This document shows positions 59,851 through 64,000 of a stretch of 64,000 nucleotides of DNA, piece after piece. Under the pieces are notes generated by a model, which worked only from the letters and a program-made list of their open reading frames with translations, made no database searches and was not told the origin of the DNA. Made by a program: the position numbers and the translations under genes. This DNA comes from Halovenus marina (GTDB lineage Archaea; Halobacteriota; Halobacteria; Halobacteriales; Haloarculaceae), in the NCBI RefSeq assembly GCF_051414115.1, contig NZ_JBLKNZ010000001.1:806001-870000 (forward strand). The letters are read 5' to 3'. Position 1 is the first letter of the stretch, and each line of letters begins with the position of its first letter.

Positions 59851-59924
59851 GCGACGCGCTCACAGACGCTCTGTTGTGTCTCTGACTGATTCGCTTCGAC
59901 TGCTACCGGAACACGCACAGTCGT

Positions 59925-61136
59925 ATGGCTGATCTCCTGCTCGAACTCGGCGTACTGTTCGTGGCCGTCGCAGCCGTCGGTGCGATTGCGAACCGCATCA
60001 ATCAGTCCGTCATCCCCTTCTACATCGTCGTGGGGATGGCCCTTAGTCAGTACGTGATCGGCCGGACCGACCTCCCTTACGTCACCGAATCCGAAGTCGT
60101 CACCGTCGGCGCAGAACTCGGTATCGTCTTTCTCCTCTTCTTTCTCGGTCTCGAATTCAACCTCGACCGGTTGCTCGAAAAGCGCACCCAGATCACGACG
60201 GCGGGAACGATCGATCTGCTCATCAACTTCGGTGTTGGCTTCCTGCTCGGACTCGCGCTCTTCCGGTCACTGCTGCCCGCGTTCCTCACCGCCGGAATCG
60301 TCTACATCTCCTCGTCGGCGGTCATCACCAAGTCGCTGATCGACATGGGCTGGATCGCAAACAGCGAGGCAGAACCGATGCTCGGGACGCTCGTCTTCGA
60401 GGATCTGGTCATCGCCGTCTATCTCGCCGTCACGACCGCAATCGTCCTCGGTGGCGGCAGCCTCGAAGCGGCCGCCTTCGACGTCGCCATCGCCCTCGGG
60501 TTCATCCTCGCGTTACTCGTGCTCGTGTACGCCGGAACGGACCTGTTCAAAGCGCTCGTCGATACCGACTCGAAGGAGTTTCTCGTGCTTCGGACCCTCG
60601 CCGTGACCGTCTTCGTCGCCGGACTCGCCCTCTCGCTCGGCGTCAGCGAGGCGGTCGCAGCCTTCTTCGTCGGGATGGCGTTTTCCTCGCTCGGTCACGA
60701 CGAGGTCGAGCGCATCGAACGCACGCTGGAACCGCTCCGCGATGCGTTCGCCGCGATCTTTTTCTTCTGGATCGGTCTCGTCACCGACCCGCTGCTGTTC
60801 GGTGACGTGCTCGTTCTCATCGCCGTTGCTGTCGCGGTGACGACGCCGACGAAACTCGTCAGCGGCTATCTCGGCGGGCGTGTCTTCGATCTGGGTCCAC
60901 GCCGTTCGACTCGTGTCGCACTCGGCATGACCACACGCGGGGAGTTCTCGCTCATCATCGCCGCACTCGCCATCTCCGGGGCGCAGGCGGGCACCTTCCC
61001 AACGGATCTCGCGAACACGATCAACGCCTTCGCCGTCGGCTACGTGCTCGTCATGGCAATTCTCGGGACGACACTCATGCAGTACTCTGCGCCATTCGAG
61101 CGCTTTGTCGTCTCGCGGCTGTCGCCGTCTGAATAA
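59925..61136 (+). CDS. Cation:proton antiporter, CPA2 family (KhtU-like)
   Basis: A 403-residue membrane protein with about twelve helices. Conserved parts are LGIVFLLFFLGLEFNLDRL, GIVYISSSAVITKSLIDMGW and GTLVFEDLVIAVYLAV, which holds the transport carboxylates, and the C-terminal GMTTRGEFSLIIAALA. There is no cytoplasmic NAD-binding domain; that role is taken by the separate upstream subunit. It would exchange K+ or Na+ for protons. Confidence 0.9.
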   Translation: MADLLLELGVLFVAVAAVGAIANRINQSVIPFYIVVGMALSQYVIGRTDLPYVTESEVVTVGAELGIVFLLFFLGLEFNLDRLLEKRTQITTAGTIDLLINFGVGFLLGLALFRSLLPAFLTAGIVYISSSAVITKSLIDMGWIANSEAEPMLGTLVFEDLVIAVYLAVTTAIVLGGGSLEAAAFDVAIALGFILALLVLVYAGTDLFKALVDTDSKEFLVLRTLAVTVFVAGLALSLGVSEAVAAFFVGMAFSSLGHDEVERIERTLEPLRDAFAAIFFFWIGLVTDPLLFGDVLVLIAVAVAVTTPTKLVSGYLGGRVFDLGPRRSTRVALGMTTRGEFSLIIAALAISGAQAGTFPTDLANTINAFAVGYVLVMAILGTTLMQYSAPFERFVVSRLSPSE

Positions 61137-61156
61137 CAATCGAACGCTCGACTCGG

Positions 61157-62377
61157 TCAGTTCCGGAGTCGACCGGCGACGAGTTCTTCGAGGTCCTCGC
61201 GCAGTTCTGCGACCGCGATCTCTTCGAGAACGGGGACGAAAAAGCCCTCGACGAGCATGTTCGTCGCCTGCTCTTCACCGATGCTACGGGAGGTCATGTA
61301 GAACAACTCCTCGGCGTCGACCTGACCGACGGTCGCGGAGTGACTCGCTTCCGTGTCGTGGTTGTTGATGATGAGTTTCGGTGACGCGTCGGCCTCGCTG
61401 TCGTCGGAGAGCATGAGGGTGTTCTCCCGCTGATAGGAGTTCGTGTCCCACGCGTCGGTGCCGACATCCTGAACACCCTCGTAGACCGAGCGCGCTGCGT
61501 CGTCGAGGACGCCGCGAGTGACGAGGTCGGCTGTCGTGTGCTCGCCCTCGTGCCAGACGCGACTGGCGATGTCGAAGTGCTGGTCGTCGTGGCCGAAGAA
61601 CGCGCCGACAATCTTTGATTCGCTACTGTCGCCGATCAGGCGCGTCTCCACGGACGACTTCGTGAGACGGGTGCCGATGTTGCCGTCGATCCAGTTGATC
61701 TGTCCGTAGGTGTCTGCGTGACCGCGCTTGACCTGGAAGTTGTAGGTCTCTTCCGAGAGATTCTGGAGCGCACCGTACTGAACGTGTGCGTTCTCCCCGG
61801 CGACGGCCTCGACGATGCCGCTGTAGTAGCGACCCTCGTCGACTGCCTTCGCGTCCTCGCCGGTTGACTGCCGTTCGAGGATGGTCACGCTCGCAGACTC
61901 CTCGGCCACGACGAGCGTGTAGTTAAACAGCGACCGGGAGTTCATCCGCGTCCGGATCTTGACGTCCTCCGCGGTGACGCCCTCGGGGACGTAGACGACC
62001 GTTCCGGCACTGAACAGCGCCGTCGAGAGCGCTGTCAGATAGTCGCGCTCGGTGTCGACGACCGTCCCGAAGTACTCCTCGATCAGGTCGCCGTGTTCGG
62101 ACAGGGCCGTCTCCCAGTCGAGCACGTCGACGCCCTCGGCGCTGACGCGGTCTTTCTCCTGTGCCCAGTCGAGCGGGTCGACCAGCGACTCGTAATCGAG
62201 CGCGTCGAGGTTCGTCCAGTCACGGCCAGGTGTTCGGATGACGTCGGGCATGTCCAACCCATCGAGCGCAGCGAGCGCGTCGAGACGCGTCTCCAGCAGC
62301 CACTCAGGTTCGCCGAGTGACTCGCTGATCTCCGTTACTTGCGATTCTGTGAGGTTTGCGTGTATCTGCGTACTCAT
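61157..62377 (-). CDS. sufD: Fe-S cluster assembly protein SufD
   Basis: A 406-residue scaffold protein that pairs with SufB. Conserved parts are VVYVPEGVTAEDVKIRTRMNSRSLFNYTLVVAEESASVTILE, GQINWIDGNIGTRLTKSSVETRLIGDSSESKIVGAFFGHDDQHFDIASRVWHEGEHT, and ATVGQVDAEELFYMTSRSIGEEQATNMLVEGFF. SufD is one half of the SufB2C2-D complex for iron-sulfur cluster formation. It starts 16 bp after sufB on the minus strand, in a sufC-sufB-sufD operon. Confidence 0.93.
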   Translation of the reverse strand: MSTQIHANLTESQVTEISESLGEPEWLLETRLDALAALDGLDMPDVIRTPGRDWTNLDALDYESLVDPLDWAQEKDRVSAEGVDVLDWETALSEHGDLIEEYFGTVVDTERDYLTALSTALFSAGTVVYVPEGVTAEDVKIRTRMNSRSLFNYTLVVAEESASVTILERQSTGEDAKAVDEGRYYSGIVEAVAGENAHVQYGALQNLSEETYNFQVKRGHADTYGQINWIDGNIGTRLTKSSVETRLIGDSSESKIVGAFFGHDDQHFDIASRVWHEGEHTTADLVTRGVLDDAARSVYEGVQDVGTDAWDTNSYQRENTLMLSDDSEADASPKLIINNHDTEASHSATVGQVDAEELFYMTSRSIGEEQATNMLVEGFFVPVLEEIAVAELREDLEELVAGRLRN

Positions 62378-62393
62378 GGAAATCACCTCGGAG

Positions 62394-63824
62394 TTATCCG
62401 AGACTGCCCTCCATCTCCAGTTCGATGAGGCGGTTCAGCTCCACCGCGTACTCGATGGGCAGTTCCTCGGTGATCGGTTCGATGAAGCCAGCGACGATCA
62501 TCTGCTTTGCGTCGTCGTCGTCGAGGCCGCGAGACTGCAGGTAGAACACGTCCTCGTCACCGATCTTGCCGACCGTCGCTTCGTGGGCAACGTCGACCTT
62601 GCTCTCCTGAATCTCCATGTACGGCATCGTGTCGGAGGTGGACTCGTTGTCGAACATCAGCGCGTCACACTCGACGGCGGTCGAGGAGTTCTCCGCGCCG
62701 TCGCTGATGTGGACGATGCCGCGGTAGTTGGTGCGGCCGCCGTCCTTGCTGATGGATTTCGACTCGATGGTCGATTTGGTGTTTGGCGCGTTGTGGTACA
62801 CCTTCGCGCCGGTGTCGATGTTCTGGCCCTCGCCCGCGAAGGCGATAGTGATGTGGTTGTCCGTCGCACCGGGGCCTTTGAGGATGGTCGAAGGGTACAG
62901 CATCGTGGCCTTCGAGCCCATCGACCCCGAGACCCACTCCATCGTGGCGTCGGCCTCAGCGATGGCGCGTTTCGTGTTGAGGTTGTAGGTGTTCTTCGAC
63001 CAGTTCTGCACCGTCGAGTACTGGACGTGTGCGCCCTCCTTGACGAACACTTCGACGCCGCCCGAGTGGAGGTTGAACTCCGAGTACTTCGGAGCCGAAC
63101 AGCCCTCGATGTAGTGGACTTCGGAGTTCTCCTCGGCGATGATGAGCGTGTGCTCGAACTGGCCCATGCCGTCGGAGTTCATCCGGAAGTACGCCTGCAC
63201 GGGCATCTCGACGGTGGTGTCCTCGGGGACGTACACGAACGAGCCGCCCGACCAGATCGCACCGTGGAGCGCGGCGAACTTGTTGTCGCTCGGGGGGACA
63301 CACTTCGTCATGAAGTGCTCGCGGACGATCTCTTCGTGTTCCTGGACTGCCTTGTCCATGTCACAGAAGATGACGCCCTTCTCCTCCCACTGTTCCTGCA
63401 TGTTCTGGTAGACAATCTCAGATTCGTACTGCGCGCCCACACCGGAGAGGGCGTTTTTCTCTGCTTCCGGGATGCCGAGTTTGTCGAAGGTGTCCTGAAT
63501 CTCCTCGGGCAGGTCCTCCCAGTCGTCGACGCCGCCGCGTGTCTCGATGTCGGGACGGATGTACGGGACGATTTCGTCGACGTCGACCTCAGAGAGGTCA
63601 GGCGCGCTCGGCCAGTCGGTCGGCATCGGGAGCTCCTTGAACAGCTCCAGCGCGCGGAGTCGCCGTTCGAGCATCCATTCGGGTTCGTCCTTGTCTTCCG
63701 AGATGACTCGGATGGTCTCCTCGGTGAGGCCCTTCTCGGCCTCGAAGGCGGATTTCTCCTCTTTCTTGAACTCGAAGCGGGCTTCCGTGTCGGTGTCTTT
63801 GAGGTGGTCTTGGTCTGAACTCAT
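62394..63824 (-). CDS. sufB: Fe-S cluster assembly protein SufB
   Basis: A 476-residue scaffold component. Characteristic segments are GIPEAEKNALSGVGAQYESEIVYQNMQEQWEEKGVIFCDMD, YFRMNSDGMGQFEHTLIIAEENSEVHYIEGCSAPKYSE and GVEVFVKEGAHVQYSTVQNWSKNTYNLNTKRA. The cysteine in EGCSAP is the conserved SufB residue implicated in sulfur transfer and cluster binding. Full length. It starts 8 bp after the sufC stop. Confidence 0.94.
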   Translation of the reverse strand: MSSDQDHLKDTDTEARFEFKKEEKSAFEAEKGLTEETIRVISEDKDEPEWMLERRLRALELFKELPMPTDWPSAPDLSEVDVDEIVPYIRPDIETRGGVDDWEDLPEEIQDTFDKLGIPEAEKNALSGVGAQYESEIVYQNMQEQWEEKGVIFCDMDKAVQEHEEIVREHFMTKCVPPSDNKFAALHGAIWSGGSFVYVPEDTTVEMPVQAYFRMNSDGMGQFEHTLIIAEENSEVHYIEGCSAPKYSEFNLHSGGVEVFVKEGAHVQYSTVQNWSKNTYNLNTKRAIAEADATMEWVSGSMGSKATMLYPSTILKGPGATDNHITIAFAGEGQNIDTGAKVYHNAPNTKSTIESKSISKDGGRTNYRGIVHISDGAENSSTAVECDALMFDNESTSDTMPYMEIQESKVDVAHEATVGKIGDEDVFYLQSRGLDDDDAKQMIVAGFIEPITEELPIEYAVELNRLIELEMEGSLG

Positions 63825-63832
63825 GGTTGTAG

Positions 63833-64000
63833 TTATGCAGTCTCGTATACTTCTTCACGAACCCAGTCGTACCCCTCGTCTTCGAGCTGTTCGGCAAGTT
63901 CCGCGCCGCCGCTTTTGGCGACTTTGCCGTCGAGCATGACGTGAACGTGGTCCGGTTCCACGTAGTCGAGGATACGCTGGTAGTGAGTGATCTGCAGGAT
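63833..64000 (-). CDS. sufC: Fe-S cluster assembly ATPase SufC, C-terminal end
   Basis: The last 55 residues plus stop of an ABC-type ATPase, cut by the window edge. ILQITHYQRILDYVEPDHVHVMLDGKV is the H-loop region (switch histidine in THYQRIL) and C-terminal strand typical of SufC. Its remaining 190 or so residues lie beyond 64000 on the minus strand. It heads the suf operon. Confidence 0.9.
   Translation of the reverse strand: MLQITHYQRILDYVEPDHVHVMLDGKVAKSGGAELAEQLEDEGYDWVREEVYETA

Overview
The window is a stretch of chromosome from a halophilic archaeon (class Halobacteria). The evidence is high GC, very acidic predicted proteins, many genes whose start codon lies about 25-30 nt after a TATA-like box (leaderless transcripts), a mevalonate-pathway decarboxylase of the archaeal type, a geranylgeranyl reductase, a complex I without NuoEFG, an archaeal PilB/PilC secretion pair and TrmY. 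The genus cannot be fixed from the sequence.

Layout. 0-5.7 kb: end of a carotenoid oxygenase, UDP-glucose dehydrogenase, trmY, tRNA-Pro(CGG), a CNNM/CorC membrane protein and a geranylgeranyl reductase. 5.7-11.7 kb: nuoJ1-J2-K-L-M-N. 12-13.3 kb: mevalonate decarboxylase and a small membrane protein. 13.5-24.1 kb: a type IV pilus-like operon with a PilB ATPase, a PilC platform and six pilin-like proteins of largely unknown function. 24.1-25.6 kb: a solo TnpB element. 25.7-27.7 kb: tyrS, a Trm9-like methyltransferase and tRNA-Gly(TCC) behind an odd array of tRNA 5' fragments. 27.9-32.3 kb: nuoA-B-CD-H-I, the other half of complex I. 32.4-43.1 kb: housekeeping and stress genes (dodecin, A-type Fe-S carrier, Usp, CBS, M24 peptidase, aroA, phosphate permease, a PAS histidine kinase, FMN reductase, HTH/zinc-ribbon regulator). 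43.3-54.4 kb: a formate dehydrogenase-like operon (NuoF-like, NuoG-like, FdhA, DUF1641, a second molybdopterin protein) followed by molybdenum cofactor genes mobA, moeA and moeA-PBP. 54.4-54.9 kb: tRNA-Val(TAC) with an array of its own 3' fragments. 55-64 kb: cupin, ABC exporter, ferritin-like/DtxR pair, K+/H+ antiporter pair and sufCBD.

How it fits together. The two nuo clusters would together give the membrane arm and the quinone-reducing arm of one complex I, but they are separated by 16 kb and in permuted order. The formate dehydrogenase-like operon supplies NuoF- and NuoG-type proteins that this complex I lacks, although its NuoF-like protein has lost the FMN/NADH motif. The molybdenum genes directly downstream would supply its cofactor. 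The pilus-like operon is the largest block of uncharacterised genes, and all six of its pilin-like products carry exactly two cysteines in the exported part. Two tRNA genes are flanked by hairpin-rich arrays of partial tRNA copies, which is the oddest non-coding signal in the window.
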